This document shows positions 1-9,486 of a stretch of 64,000 bases of DNA, in pieces; positions within the stretch are counted from its first letter, which is position 1; each line of letters opens with the position of its first letter. The stretch covers positions 620,001 to 684,000 of the forward strand of contig NZ_JABJQY010000004.1 in the NCBI RefSeq assembly GCF_013155375.1, in the 5' to 3' direction. The notes beneath the pieces were generated by a model. The model was not told the DNA's origin. It did no database searches and saw only the letters and a program-made list of their open reading frames with translations. The translations under genes and the position numbers were made by a program. The stretch is from Nocardioides sp. zg-1308. GTDB lineage: Bacteria > Actinomycetota > Actinomycetes > Propionibacteriales > Nocardioidaceae.

Positions 1-107
1 AGGCCGCCGACAGTGCCGGCCAGCACGGCTGTGACCACGTCGTTCGGCAGCAGTCCGCCGACGACCCGGACGGCGGAGAGCCGGGCGCTGGTAGCGGCTG
101 CGGTCAT
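1..107 (-). CDS. N-terminal fragment of a gene cut by the window edge, possibly a DNA methyltransferase
   Basis: An ATG at 107 opens a minus-strand frame that runs off the left edge, giving 35 codons that begin MTAAATSARLSAVRVVGGLL and continue with PNDVVTAV. It lies 11 bp downstream of the SNF2 helicase stop on the same strand, so it should be the third gene of that operon. From memory, large Eco57I/PglX-type N6-adenine methyltransferases often begin with a similar 'VGGLLP.D.L' stretch, and a methyltransferase would be the expected partner of a DrmD-like helicase. No catalytic motif is inside the window, so the methyltransferase identity is inference only. No convincing ribosome binding site is visible. 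Confidence 0.5.
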   Translation of the reverse strand, partial: MTAAATSARLSAVRVVGGLLPNDVVTAVLAGTVGG

Positions 108-118
108 GGGCTGGGGGC

Positions 119-2995
119 TCACTGTGCGCCTCCGGTGGGCATGAGCAGTTGGACGCTGAGGATGTCCACGGGTTGTTGGGGGGTGACGGTGAGGCCGCGG
201 CGTGATCGTTCTGCATCCCTGCCCGTGCCGGCGCGGGCTCGGAGGTGTGCGTCGAGGATCCGTTGCGCGCGGTGCTCGGCGACCTGAGCCAGGACCGGCT
301 GCAGCGCGTCGAGCCCGCTGAGGACGCCTTGCATCCACTGCTGGGCGACCGGCGGCGGCACGTTGCCGGCGGGCCGAGCCGAGACGAGGCGTTCGGCGTC
401 GTCGTCGGTGAGCCATGCTGCTGCGTCCGGCGGGCCCTCGAATGCCAGGACTGCGGCGTCCTCGGCGACCTTCTGCCTGGGCCCGGACGTGGTCGGCAGG
501 GTGAGGTGGAACCGGAGTCGCACGAGCAGCAGGGTCGTGCGGGTGTTGACGGCGTCCGTGATAATCACGCCGGCACGGCGTGCGGGTCGCGCGCGCGGTG
601 CGACGGTGGAGTCCAGGGCGCTCTCGAGCACGTAGCGCGCCAGTGCCTGGACAGCGGGGTCGGTGCGCGCGATCACGGCGTGGCCGCGATCGGCTGGCGG
701 GTCGGCATGGAACGGCAGCGGGTCGTGCAGGCCCGGCGGGAGGCTGGTGCGGGCACCGAGCGGCAGTGCGGCGGTGACCGCGGTGAAGCCGTCATCGGTG
801 GAGGTGATGGTGGACCCAAGCGAGCTCAGCGAGGCGGTGAGGAACTTCTCGAGGTCGCCATGCGAGCCGAGTGCCGCGCGAACCTCCTCCACCTGTTGAG
901 CGACCTCCTCGGGCTGGATGGTGTTCTGGGCGAAGCGTGCGCGGGATGCCCGCTCCTTCTCCGCCGCAGACGACCATGCCTTCTCGAGCTCGGCGGCCTT
1001 CGCGTTGAGATCGATGTCGAGCATGAGCTGGTCGCGGGAGGACTCACCGCGCAGCAGCAGTCCTTCGGCGAGCGCGTCGATGAGGCCTTGGCCGTCGCCG
1101 GGGACGGGAACGGCGACGCCGGTGGCCTTGGCGATTGCGCGGTGGCGGCGGATGAGGACGTCGAGGACGATCCCGTCGATGCCGTTGTCCTCACCGTAGA
1201 GCGTCAACGCGCGGACGACGTCCTTGCGCTGGAGGTAGCGGTCGACGCGCCCCTCGCGTTGCTCATGGCGGGTGGGATTCCAGCACAGGTCGTAGTGGAC
1301 GACGGCCGAGAATCCCTCTTGGAGGTTGACGCCCTCGGACAGGCAGTCGGTGGCGACAAGGACGTGCATGCCCTCGGTGGCGGTGAGCTCGGCGACGCGA
1401 CGCGCGCGCTCGGCGGGCGGCAGCTCACCGGTGACGCTGATGACCGTGACCCGCGATCGCTTGGTGCTGAGGACGTCGGCGAGGTGCTCCTGAACGTAGT
1501 GGGCGGTGTCGATGAAGCGGCAGAAGACGATGGGATTGTCTCCGCCGGCAAGAAGCTTCTTGACCTGGTCGGTCAGGCTGCCGAGCTTGCGATCCTGGTC
1601 GGGTCCGTGGAGCTGCGCGGCGCGACGTGCGAAGTCGAGCAGGCGGCGGCGTTCGGTGGCGCTGGGGGTGGTGGACTCGTCGCTCTCGCCGTCGCTGTCG
1701 TCCTGAATGAGGGCGCCGGGCGTGGTGTCCATGCCCTCGAGCGACTCGTCGTCGTTCTCGTCGAGGACGGCGGCGCGGCCGACGCTGTCGGCCTCGCCGA
1801 CCGTAGTGGCCTCGCTGTTGGCCGCGCGCGTGCGCAGGGTGGCTTCCGCGGCGCGGGGGCTGGACGCGAGGGCGCGGAGCAATGCGAGGACCGACCACCA
1901 GCGCACTCGAGCCTTCGGGCTCCCGGCGTCCAGGTGGACCTGGTCGCGTGCGTACGCGAGCACGTCGTCGAAGAGGTCGCGGTAGGCCGGGGAGAGGCTG
2001 TAGGGAACGTCGAGGGTGAGCCGGTCGCTGGGGAACGGCGTGTCCTCGTCAAGGTAGCGGCGGATATCGCCGCGGCGACGCTGGACGAAGTGCCGGGCAA
2101 GGAGCTCGCGACCCTTGGGGCTCGCGAGGTCGGCGCTGCCGAGGTCCGGGTGGAGCAGCCCGACGAGGTTGGAGAAAGCTTCCTCGTCCCCGGAGTGAGG
2201 GGTAGCGGTGGCGAGGACGAGATGCCGGTTCTGGTCGGCGGCGAGGTCGCGCAGCAGCTCGTAGCGCTGGTGGCGGCCCTTCTGCCCGAGACCGGACCCG
2301 GCGACGCTGTTGTGCGCCTCGTCGACGATCACCAGCTCGGGGCAGCGGAGCAGGAAGTCGTGGCGACGTCGGTCGGACTTGATGAAGTCGGTGGAGACGA
2401 TGACGTGCGGGTGGCGGTCGAACAGCGACTCGTTCATCATCAGGCCGCGCTCGAGGCTCTTGACGGTGCTGGTGAGCAGCAGGACCGCGTCGATGCCGAA
2501 CTTGGCCGAGAGCTCGCGCTGCCACTGCTCGGCCAGCGCTGGGGAGCACAGGACGGCCATCCGCTGGGCGGAGCCTTGGGCGAGGAGCTCGGCGGCGATG
2601 AGCCCGGCTTCGATGGTCTTGCCGATGCCGACGTCGTCGGCGATCAGGAGGCGGACTACCTCCTGGCGCAGGGCCATCAGGAGGGGGACGTACTGGTAGC
2701 TGCGGGGGCTGACCGAGATGCCGGCGAGCGACCGGAACGGGCCGGCGCTGGCGGTGAATCCGACGCGTAGCGCGGTGCGCAGCAGGGCGGTGGCGGTGCT
2801 GTCGCCGAGGTCGTCGAGGGTGGGGGTCGGGAACGTGGCGGCCTCGACGCCTTCGTCGGGGAAGACTCCGGCGATGTCGGCGCTGCCGCCGCCGAGGGGC
2901 TGGAGGAGCAGGAAGTCGGGTGTCGTTCCCGGCAGGACGACCCACTCGCGACCGCGGGCTCGGACCAGGCTGCCCACGGCGTGGGTGGTGCTCAT
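119..2995 (-). CDS. SNF2-family helicase, DrmD-like
   Basis: This is a 958-aa superfamily 2 SNF2/HepA-type ATPase that would translocate on double-stranded DNA. Walker A is seen as DDVGIGKTIEAG near residues 120-131 and motif II as VIVDEAHNS. The C-terminal RecA lobe carries a motif V-VI stretch (SEGVNLQEG, then HEQREGRVDR). The size and the 'LLIADDVGIGKT' form match DISARM DrmD-type helicases. The ATG at 2995 is chosen because it overlaps the upstream helicase stop as ATGA; an ATG 11 codons earlier is less likely. An acidic, Asp/Glu-rich insert lies between the lobes. It probably works with the 1743-aa helicase-nuclease and the gene starting at 107. The SNF2 call is solid; the DISARM role is inferred from context. 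Confidence 0.88.
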   Translation of the reverse strand: MSTTHAVGSLVRARGREWVVLPGTTPDFLLLQPLGGGSADIAGVFPDEGVEAATFPTPTLDDLGDSTATALLRTALRVGFTASAGPFRSLAGISVSPRSYQYVPLLMALRQEVVRLLIADDVGIGKTIEAGLIAAELLAQGSAQRMAVLCSPALAEQWQRELSAKFGIDAVLLLTSTVKSLERGLMMNESLFDRHPHVIVSTDFIKSDRRRHDFLLRCPELVIVDEAHNSVAGSGLGQKGRHQRYELLRDLAADQNRHLVLATATPHSGDEEAFSNLVGLLHPDLGSADLASPKGRELLARHFVQRRRGDIRRYLDEDTPFPSDRLTLDVPYSLSPAYRDLFDDVLAYARDQVHLDAGSPKARVRWWSVLALLRALASSPRAAEATLRTRAANSEATTVGEADSVGRAAVLDENDDESLEGMDTTPGALIQDDSDGESDESTTPSATERRRLLDFARRAAQLHGPDQDRKLGSLTDQVKKLLAGGDNPIVFCRFIDTAHYVQEHLADVLSTKRSRVTVISVTGELPPAERARRVAELTATEGMHVLVATDCLSEGVNLQEGFSAVVHYDLCWNPTRHEQREGRVDRYLQRKDVVRALTLYGEDNGIDGIVLDVLIRRHRAIAKATGVAVPVPGDGQGLIDALAEGLLLRGESSRDQLMLDIDLNAKAAELEKAWSSAAEKERASRARFAQNTIQPEEVAQQVEEVRAALGSHGDLEKFLTASLSSLGSTITSTDDGFTAVTAALPLGARTSLPPGLHDPLPFHADPPADRGHAVIARTDPAVQALARYVLESALDSTVAPRARPARRAGVIITDAVNTRTTLLLVRLRFHLTLPTTSGPRQKVAEDAAVLAFEGPPDAAAWLTDDDAERLVSARPAGNVPPPVAQQWMQGVLSGLDALQPVLAQVAEHRAQRILDAHLRARAGTGRDAERSRRGLTVTPQQPVDILSVQLLMPTGGAQ

Positions 2996-5900
2996 CGGGT
3001 GGTGCTCCTTCCGGGACCGAACAGCCACTCGTTCTGGTCGGCGAGGGTGGGCCAGTCGTCGTCGTGCCGGAATCTGATCACGAGCCAGGACGCGTTGGTG
3101 AGGCGGGTTTCTGCCTCGCGGTCGCGCTGCTTCTGGATCTCCCGGTCATGGTGGGGACCGTCGATGAACACGGCCACCTTGATGTCACTGTTGTAGATGA
3201 AGTCGGGTCGGGCGCGGCAGGCCTCGACGGTGCGCTGGGCGTCGTCGGGAAGGCGGCGACCCGTGTCCTGGAGCCAGGCGATGAAACGGGCTTCTAGCGT
3301 TGAGTCGCCGAGCTTGGCGAGCCAGTCGGCCTGGTCGGCGCGGCGGCGTCCGGCGGCTCCGGCTTCGACGCGGGCGTCGAGGAGGCTGCGGAGGATCTCG
3401 ACGATGCTGTGGCGGTTGATGAGCGTGTGCTCGTACTGGTTGCCGTAGGAGAGGAGGCAGTCGTAGCAGCCGCGCTCGCAACGAACGGTCGCGCCGTCGG
3501 CGTGGTCGAGGTCGGCACCGGTGTCGGGGTTGTAGTGGATGATCTCGAGCGCTGTCCGTGCGACACGTTGAATCGCCTCGGGCTCGTCGACGAGGCGACG
3601 CAGCACGCCGGCGCCGCCCTCGGCGGCCTCGGTGAGGAGCATGCGGCCGTGGTCGTCCGGGTCGGGTAGGTCTCTGCTGTCGAGCTCGGCGTCCTCGAGC
3701 TGGAACTCCGCCTCGATGGCGCGCTCAAGCGCCGAGCGGAGAGAGACCGAGACTTCCTCCGGCAGGTGCGCGGCGGCACGGAGGATGAGGATGTTGCGGC
3801 GGTCTTGGACGAAGGGCACGACCTTCTCGCGCTCCTTGACGTCCTGGGCGTCCGGGAGGTCGTCGGTGTCGACAGTGGTGTCCGTGGCTTGCTTGTCAGT
3901 CAGCCAGCGTCCCTCGCGCAGGTCCAGCCAGAATCCGCGGTCGTCGGGGTTCTTCCGGCGCCGACGTCCGACGTTGGTGATCCGCATGTCGGCGGCCTCG
4001 GCGTGGGTGAGCTCGAGGATCGTGATGCCCTGGCGAGCCGCCTCCGCGCGGATGCAGTCTGGTGCGCCTCCGCGCTGGGGGAACCGGTAGGAGACCTCCA
4101 GCTCGAAGCCGGACCGGCGGCGTTCTTCTTCATCGCTGCTGATCCGTTCGCGTCGACGGGTGAACACCGTCTGCAATCGGAGCAGCCCGTGCTGGGTCGC
4201 GCCGAGCTGTTCGCCGCAGTTCTCACACACGTCGGTGCCGACCTGCACGGGGTGGTGGTAGCCGCAGGAGTTGCAGCGCTTGGCGGTCTCCGTGATGGCG
4301 CCGCCGCCGCTCGTGTCGCCGGGGTCCCGAGGAAGCTGGATCCGCGTGACTTCGTAGCGGGCGCCTTCGTGGTAGATCAGGCTGTTCGGTCCGAACTCGG
4401 AAATCGCGAGGAAACGGGGACGCTGGAGGTAGTCGCCGTCATGGTTGCCGCCGCGGCGGGCAGGGATGTACGCCGCCAGAGGTAGCCGCGGGAAGGAGTA
4501 GCCGGGCAAGAAGCCCTCGCTGGCCAAGTAGCGGTAGCTGTAGAAGTCGGTGGCACCCATCTCGGAGTCGTCGTTGCGGAGCAGGCGAAGCTGGTTGCGT
4601 GCGTCGGTGCGGCGCCGCTCCGCGATCGTGCGGTCGTACCTGCTCGCCGTCGTGCTGAGGGCCAGCTTGTGCTGCTCGTTGGCTTCGGTGAGGGCAGTGC
4701 GGTAGAGCGTCCGCCACCGCTCGAAGGCACCGTCGAGGGCCTGTGGCGCGCGGGCGACCTGGTCGTGCACCCACACGTCGGACCACCACGTGGGGTCTCC
4801 CCCGTCGAGCTGCCACGTGTGGCGCAGGCCGGCGAGGACGCGCTCGGCCCGGGTCTGGGCACGACGTGCCACGTCGGGCTCGGTCACGGCGCGCCAGAGG
4901 TCAGGGAACAGGGCGTAGCGGGGATTGTCGCTGTCGGCGTCCACCAGGGAGGTGATGGAAGACTTCATCGACTCGTTGGTCTCGGCCAGCCAGATGGCGT
5001 GGACGTGGGACCGGACCAGGTCCTCGTTGGTCAGGTCGAGGCGTGGGGCGATCACGGATCCGGCGACCATCTCGCGTGAACGTCGGAACCAGTAGCTGTC
5101 GTGGGCGTTGCCGGTGGAGCAGTAGGTGAGCACGAGCGCCTGCTGACCGCTGCGGCCGGCACGACCCGAACGCTGGGCGTAGTTCGCCGGGGTGGGCGGA
5201 ACGTTGCGGAGCGCGACGGCGTTGAGGTCGGAGATGTCGACGCCGAGCTCCATGGTCGGCGAGCAGTAGAGCAGGGGCAGCTCACCTGCACGGAACTGGC
5301 GTTCGCGCTCGAGGCGGTCCTCCTGCGAGACCTGCGCGGTGTGCTCGCGTGCGAGGAGTCCGGCGAAGCCGCGTGCGAGGTCGCGGTAGAGCTCACGGAA
5401 GAAGGGGTTGACCCGTGCCGTCTCCTCGCCGGCGAACGACTTGCGCAGGGGGTCACCTGCCCCGGACGTGCCGTTCTCGGCGATCCAGCGCAGCGCACCG
5501 GCGTTGATCCGGTAGCCGGCGCCGTCTTCAACCTCGCTCTGCACGAGGAGGCCTGCCCGGGTCAGGACCCTGAAGAGGTCGACGATGACCCGCCCGGAGT
5601 CCTCAGAGGTGAGCGTTGCGTTGTCGGGCAGCCCGGCGACGTCGCGGCGCAGGTACTTGCCGAAGGCCCCTCGGCCGGAGACGGCCAGGACGGACCGTCG
5701 GCCGCCGGCCCTGGCCGGACGCGGGATCGCCACTCCGGCCTCAACCATGCGGTCGTCCTCCCCCATGCTCCACGGCTCGATGAGGTGGGCGCGGGTGAGC
5801 CGCTTGAGCCGGTCGAACCCGTCCTCGGTGAGGCAGTCGACGGCGATCGCCCGGACCCGGCGCAGCTCGTCGAGCAGGATCTGGCACAGCTCCTGCCGTT

Positions 5901-8223
5901 GCGCGGCGCTGATCTGATCGAGCAGGTAGGTGCCGTCCCAGGACTCCTCGTCGGCGGCGAGCTCGGGAAGGTCGCGGTAGGCCAGCTTGAGCAGTCCGGT
6001 CTGCTCGAGGTTGGGCATCGTGACACGCCAGCCGCGTTGCAGGTCGACGTACAGCTGGTACTCGACGGCGCCTCGCAGAGCTCGCTCGGCGTCCTTCTTC
6101 GCGCTGAACTTCACCTCCGGCGCCTGGGCGAAGTCGGCCATCCGCAGACCGAGGGTCTCGGTCACGACGTCGGCGAGGACATCATGGGTGAGTCCGTCGG
6201 GGCCGGACTTGACCAGCGCCGCGTAGAGCGCGGCCCGGAGCTGGGAGACCTGGACGAAGTCGTTGAAGTGGCCGGCCTGAAGGCTGGCGTCCTGACGGTT
6301 GTCGACGAAGGCGAGGAGCTTGCGTGCCGTGGGAGGCAGCTGGGCTTCGGGCAGCGTCTTCAGGCTGCGGACAACCGACGCGGACAGCAGGGAGACTGCG
6401 CTGGACCGGCCCTCGGCGTCCAGCGTGGCTAGCTTGCCGAAGTCCTGGCCGCGTACCTGCTCGTAGGAGACCCCGCACCGCATGCAGAACGCAAAGGGCG
6501 TGGAGACGAACCACGCCTGGAGCCCGGCGCGTGTGCCGTCGATGCTGCCGTCAGGACGGAGCCAGACCGGTGTCGGCAGGTACTTCTTCTTGCTGTCGAT
6601 GACCTCGACCCGGTCGGTCTCCGGGTCGGTGACCAGCCACGGCTCGGGGACGCGGTTGATCTCGACGTCCTTGTCCGGCCACGGGTAGTCGGAGGAGACG
6701 TAGAGGTAGCCAGTAACGGCATCGCCTCCACTGGCGTCGGCGTCGCGGCGCGACACGAACTGGCTCTCGCCGTCTGCCGTCGTGCGCGCGACCACGAGGT
6801 ACTCCTGGCCGCACTCGCGGCAGAAGCCGAGCGGCAGGAGCGCCTTGTCGGGCTGCCCAGGCACCCGGACCTGGTAGCTGCCGGTGATGTGACGTGTCGG
6901 CTCGGGCTCCAGCGACACGTAGACCGTGTCGCCCTTGGAAAGAAACTGATGAAGCCTGAACGCGAAGATCGGTCGCTTGCTCGTCGGGTGCGCGACCGCG
7001 GATCCCTCGCGTAGGACGTTGCGGAGCGCAATCGCGCATGTGGGCCCGTCGAGGCCGGTCAGTTCCGACAGTTCGTTAGCCGCCTCTGGCAGGGTCGTGG
7101 GAGGGCGACGGACGAGACGCTCGGTGCCAGTAGCCGTTGTCTCGATCGCAAGACCGAACGTCGTCTCGACCCAGCTGGTCAACGGGTCGCCGACAAACGC
7201 CTCGAAGTCGCGCTCCTGTTGGGTGCCGTTCGCACGGATCGAACCAACCAGCCGTGCGGCATCAGGTTCAACGTCTGGAGTGGCGCGGACCAGCGTCTCC
7301 CCCACCACGTGCTCGGGGCGGACTTCGGTCCCGAAGAGGCGGGTCGCCACGCCGGCCACCACTGTCGCTCGCTCCTCGAGGGTGCCCTCGCTCGACATAG
7401 TCGCGCTGGTGCCGATCACCTGAAGGTCATCGGCCCGGCACTCGTCGCGGAGGCGGCGGACGAGCAGGGCGACGTCGGCGCCCTGCCGGCCGCGATAGGT
7501 GTGCAGCTCGTCGAGCGCGAGGAATCGCAGCCCCTGCGCCGCCCTGACCAGCTGGTTGCGCTCGTCGGGGCGCGTCAGGACGAGGTCGAGCATCACGTAG
7601 TTGGTCAGCAGGATGTCGGGGGGGCCCGCAAGGATGCGGCGGCGCTCGTCAGGGCTCTCCTGGCCTGTGTATCGGGCGAACGTCACCGGTTCGCCGCCCT
7701 CGGGGTAGCCGAACTGCAGGAATTTCCGTAGCTCCTCCACCTGCGAGTTGGCGAGCGCGTTCATCGGGTAGACGACGATCGCCTTCACGCCTGGGCGTCG
7801 GCTGCCTCGCTCCTCGTTCTCGCGCAGGACCGCGTCGACGATCGGGACGATGTAGGCCAGGGACTTACCGGATCCGGTGCCGGTGGTCAGCACGTAGCTG
7901 GCGCCCGTTCGTGCGACCTCGAGGGCCTGGCGCTGGTGGCGGTGCAGGACGAGTGGGTCCCGGCCGGCGTCCTGCGGACCTTCCTTGCGGCGGAAGATCC
8001 GTGCGGCCTCGGGGTGCAGAAGGTCCTCGGCGACTAGCTCGGAGACCGCACCGCCGCTGGCGAAGGATGGGTTCAGGCCGACCCAGGGGTCAGGCCACTG
8101 CACGCCGTCGTCGAACTGCTGGTCGACGAACGCCTTGATGCGCTCGTCGCGTACTTCCACGAACCCCGAGGTGAAGGCGCGGTAGTCCTCGATCACCTGC
8201 TCGTGGACCTTGAAGACGTCCAT
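2992..8223 (-). CDS. Giant DEAD/H helicase with DUF1998-type zinc motifs and C-terminal Vsr/DUF559-like nuclease
   Basis: A 1743-aa protein. Walker A TGTGSGKS lies near residues 114-121 and the DEAH-equivalent DELH at 238-241; the second RecA lobe has NYAQRSGRAGRSGQ. The later half carries cysteine sets typical of YprA/MrfA-type DUF1998 proteins: CNSCG...CENCG and CERGCYDC. The last ~115 residues form a putative PD-(D/E)XK nuclease: RPDF (D1674) followed by VAVFIDGPHHD (D1688, H1691-H1692), as in Vsr/DUF559 nucleases. DISARM splits helicase (DrmA) and DUF1998 (DrmB), and Druantia DruE joins helicase and DUF1998, so this fusion with a nuclease resembles both without matching either. ATG 8223 follows GGGGAGAG very closely. 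The stop overlaps the SNF2 start as ATGA, so the two are translationally coupled. Confidence 0.87.
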   Translation of the reverse strand: MDVFKVHEQVIEDYRAFTSGFVEVRDERIKAFVDQQFDDGVQWPDPWVGLNPSFASGGAVSELVAEDLLHPEAARIFRRKEGPQDAGRDPLVLHRHQRQALEVARTGASYVLTTGTGSGKSLAYIVPIVDAVLRENEERGSRRPGVKAIVVYPMNALANSQVEELRKFLQFGYPEGGEPVTFARYTGQESPDERRRILAGPPDILLTNYVMLDLVLTRPDERNQLVRAAQGLRFLALDELHTYRGRQGADVALLVRRLRDECRADDLQVIGTSATMSSEGTLEERATVVAGVATRLFGTEVRPEHVVGETLVRATPDVEPDAARLVGSIRANGTQQERDFEAFVGDPLTSWVETTFGLAIETTATGTERLVRRPPTTLPEAANELSELTGLDGPTCAIALRNVLREGSAVAHPTSKRPIFAFRLHQFLSKGDTVYVSLEPEPTRHITGSYQVRVPGQPDKALLPLGFCRECGQEYLVVARTTADGESQFVSRRDADASGGDAVTGYLYVSSDYPWPDKDVEINRVPEPWLVTDPETDRVEVIDSKKKYLPTPVWLRPDGSIDGTRAGLQAWFVSTPFAFCMRCGVSYEQVRGQDFGKLATLDAEGRSSAVSLLSASVVRSLKTLPEAQLPPTARKLLAFVDNRQDASLQAGHFNDFVQVSQLRAALYAALVKSGPDGLTHDVLADVVTETLGLRMADFAQAPEVKFSAKKDAERALRGAVEYQLYVDLQRGWRVTMPNLEQTGLLKLAYRDLPELAADEESWDGTYLLDQISAAQRQELCQILLDELRRVRAIAVDCLTEDGFDRLKRLTRAHLIEPWSMGEDDRMVEAGVAIPRPARAGGRRSVLAVSGRGAFGKYLRRDVAGLPDNATLTSEDSGRVIVDLFRVLTRAGLLVQSEVEDGAGYRINAGALRWIAENGTSGAGDPLRKSFAGEETARVNPFFRELYRDLARGFAGLLAREHTAQVSQEDRLERERQFRAGELPLLYCSPTMELGVDISDLNAVALRNVPPTPANYAQRSGRAGRSGQQALVLTYCSTGNAHDSYWFRRSREMVAGSVIAPRLDLTNEDLVRSHVHAIWLAETNESMKSSITSLVDADSDNPRYALFPDLWRAVTEPDVARRAQTRAERVLAGLRHTWQLDGGDPTWWSDVWVHDQVARAPQALDGAFERWRTLYRTALTEANEQHKLALSTTASRYDRTIAERRRTDARNQLRLLRNDDSEMGATDFYSYRYLASEGFLPGYSFPRLPLAAYIPARRGGNHDGDYLQRPRFLAISEFGPNSLIYHEGARYEVTRIQLPRDPGDTSGGGAITETAKRCNSCGYHHPVQVGTDVCENCGEQLGATQHGLLRLQTVFTRRRERISSDEEERRRSGFELEVSYRFPQRGGAPDCIRAEAARQGITILELTHAEAADMRITNVGRRRRKNPDDRGFWLDLREGRWLTDKQATDTTVDTDDLPDAQDVKEREKVVPFVQDRRNILILRAAAHLPEEVSVSLRSALERAIEAEFQLEDAELDSRDLPDPDDHGRMLLTEAAEGGAGVLRRLVDEPEAIQRVARTALEIIHYNPDTGADLDHADGATVRCERGCYDCLLSYGNQYEHTLINRHSIVEILRSLLDARVEAGAAGRRRADQADWLAKLGDSTLEARFIAWLQDTGRRLPDDAQRTVEACRARPDFIYNSDIKVAVFIDGPHHDREIQKQRDREAETRLTNASWLVIRFRHDDDWPTLADQNEWLFGPGRSTTR

Positions 8224-8256
8224 CTCTCCCCGTCAAGACCGGCCTCTGTCCTTACT

Positions 8257-8272
8257 GCGTAGCAACCTACGC
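8257..8272. promoter_or_regulatory. Inverted repeat upstream of the helicase operon
   Basis: A perfect inverted repeat, GCGTAG-CAAC-CTACGC, sits 34 bp upstream of the 1743-aa helicase start, where an operator or 5'-UTR hairpin would act. It lies in a 327-bp gap (8224-8550) between two co-directional minus-strand genes, which should also hold the operon promoter. I saw no other clear element and no convincing coding frame in that gap. A six-base arm can occur by chance. Confidence 0.3.
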
Positions 8273-8550
8273 CAGCCTGCTCTGAGCGGGGAGGTGTTCG
8301 GCACATTGACACCGGGCGCATCACTGGCACCAGCCCAGCCTGGGCGGAAGCGGCGCTCGAGACGCACGGTCACCTCCCTTGCACGCGTTCTACGGCACCT
8401 CCACGTCCGAGCCTGTGGATAGATGGAGCCGACTCGCACAAATGTCGTGGTGGTACGCCACAGTTCCTGACTACCTGCCTGACAATCGCGACGGCTTCGA
8501 CGTTCGCCAGACAGCCTGAGTAGGGCCCGCCAGTAATGCAGCACGTCGGT

Positions 8551-9432
8551 CTAACACGGCGGCTTCGCGTCCATGCCATGCTCGCGCTCGTAGGCAAGTT
8601 CGATTCCCAGGTCGATCAGGCCATACACGTACTCGGTGACCGCACGGTGAAGCGCGCGGAGTCGTCCTTCGAAAGTGCGCCATGGTCTGACGTCCTCGTC
8701 ACCGTTGGGTCCCGGCCCGAGCTCGACTCCAGCTACCTCGACGTCGAACTCGGTCCCGCCATCGAGGTAGTCGGGGTTGATGGGGAAGTCGCCGAGCCAT
8801 CGGAAGGTCGCCAATGTCCCGTCAGGGGCCACGGGGCCTGGGAAGACCTGCAAATCCTTTACAAGGTTCATGTCGTGCTGGAGCCACCCGTTCGACGCGA
8901 ACGACGTGACGAAGTGGACTGCGCGGTGCCGATCGGTGCGTGCCATCTCGTTGAGGATCCTGAGACAGTTCCAGCTGGGCAATTCCGCTTGGAACGGCTG
9001 GATCGCGTAAAGAGCGTCCTGAATTTCGATCGAGAGCGCACTCAGCCGGCGATCTCGATGTGACTTCCAGGTCTTCTCATCAGCGCAGATTGGCCACTCG
9101 AGGGCTGACGCCTTGGGTGGGGGGTCTTGTCCGGAGTCCAGGATGGCTACGGCGTACAGAGCATTGTCGAGTGCGGCGCGTAGCTCGTAGAGGAACTCAC
9201 CCAGGATGAGGGACAACTTCGCAGGAGGTTCCTGCAGGCGCGTGAACACGATGCGGCCCAGCCCGTCGTCACCAACCTCGACACCGACGGTATGGGGGCT
9301 GGTATCGAGGTGAGCTGCCCAGGCGTCTCGGAATGCGCCGAAATGCTCGACACTGCGGTCGAGTCTTGCGCCGACCACAGCCACCTCCTTGGGCAGGCCG
9401 CGATGCGACAGCCGCGCGTCGTCAGCGAACAA
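8551..9432 (-). CDS. Hypothetical protein, 293 aa
   Basis: I do not recognise a family. The frame is open for 293 codons from a TTG at 9432, preceded by AGGGACGAACC as a plausible ribosome binding site; no ATG occurs until far inside, so TTG is the best start. The protein looks soluble, rich in Trp, His and acidic residues, with no signal peptide or membrane segment. A helical segment (LSLILGEFLYELRAALDNAL) and a central EMARTDRHRAVHFV stretch look like conserved-family features. It is 54 bp downstream of the 1032-aa nuclease-like gene on the same strand, so they may be co-transcribed. It could be a partner or immunity factor for that gene, but this is only positional. Confidence 0.6.
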   Translation of the reverse strand: MFADDARLSHRGLPKEVAVVGARLDRSVEHFGAFRDAWAAHLDTSPHTVGVEVGDDGLGRIVFTRLQEPPAKLSLILGEFLYELRAALDNALYAVAILDSGQDPPPKASALEWPICADEKTWKSHRDRRLSALSIEIQDALYAIQPFQAELPSWNCLRILNEMARTDRHRAVHFVTSFASNGWLQHDMNLVKDLQVFPGPVAPDGTLATFRWLGDFPINPDYLDGGTEFDVEVAGVELGPGPNGDEDVRPWRTFEGRLRALHRAVTEYVYGLIDLGIELAYEREHGMDAKPPC

Positions 9433-9486
9433 GGTTCGTCCCTAAGCGATCGGTAGGAATGTGACTCGAGTTATGGGCCATTGAAC

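Noticed and set aside
245..2770. Long plus-strand open frame opposite the SNF2 helicase
   Set aside because: It is the antisense shadow of a gene with clear helicase motifs; its product is Gly/Val/Arg-rich low-complexity sequence with no motif. The same applies to plus-strand frames at 3766-4485 and 5101-6432 and minus-strand frames at 15389-17167 and 43201-44535.
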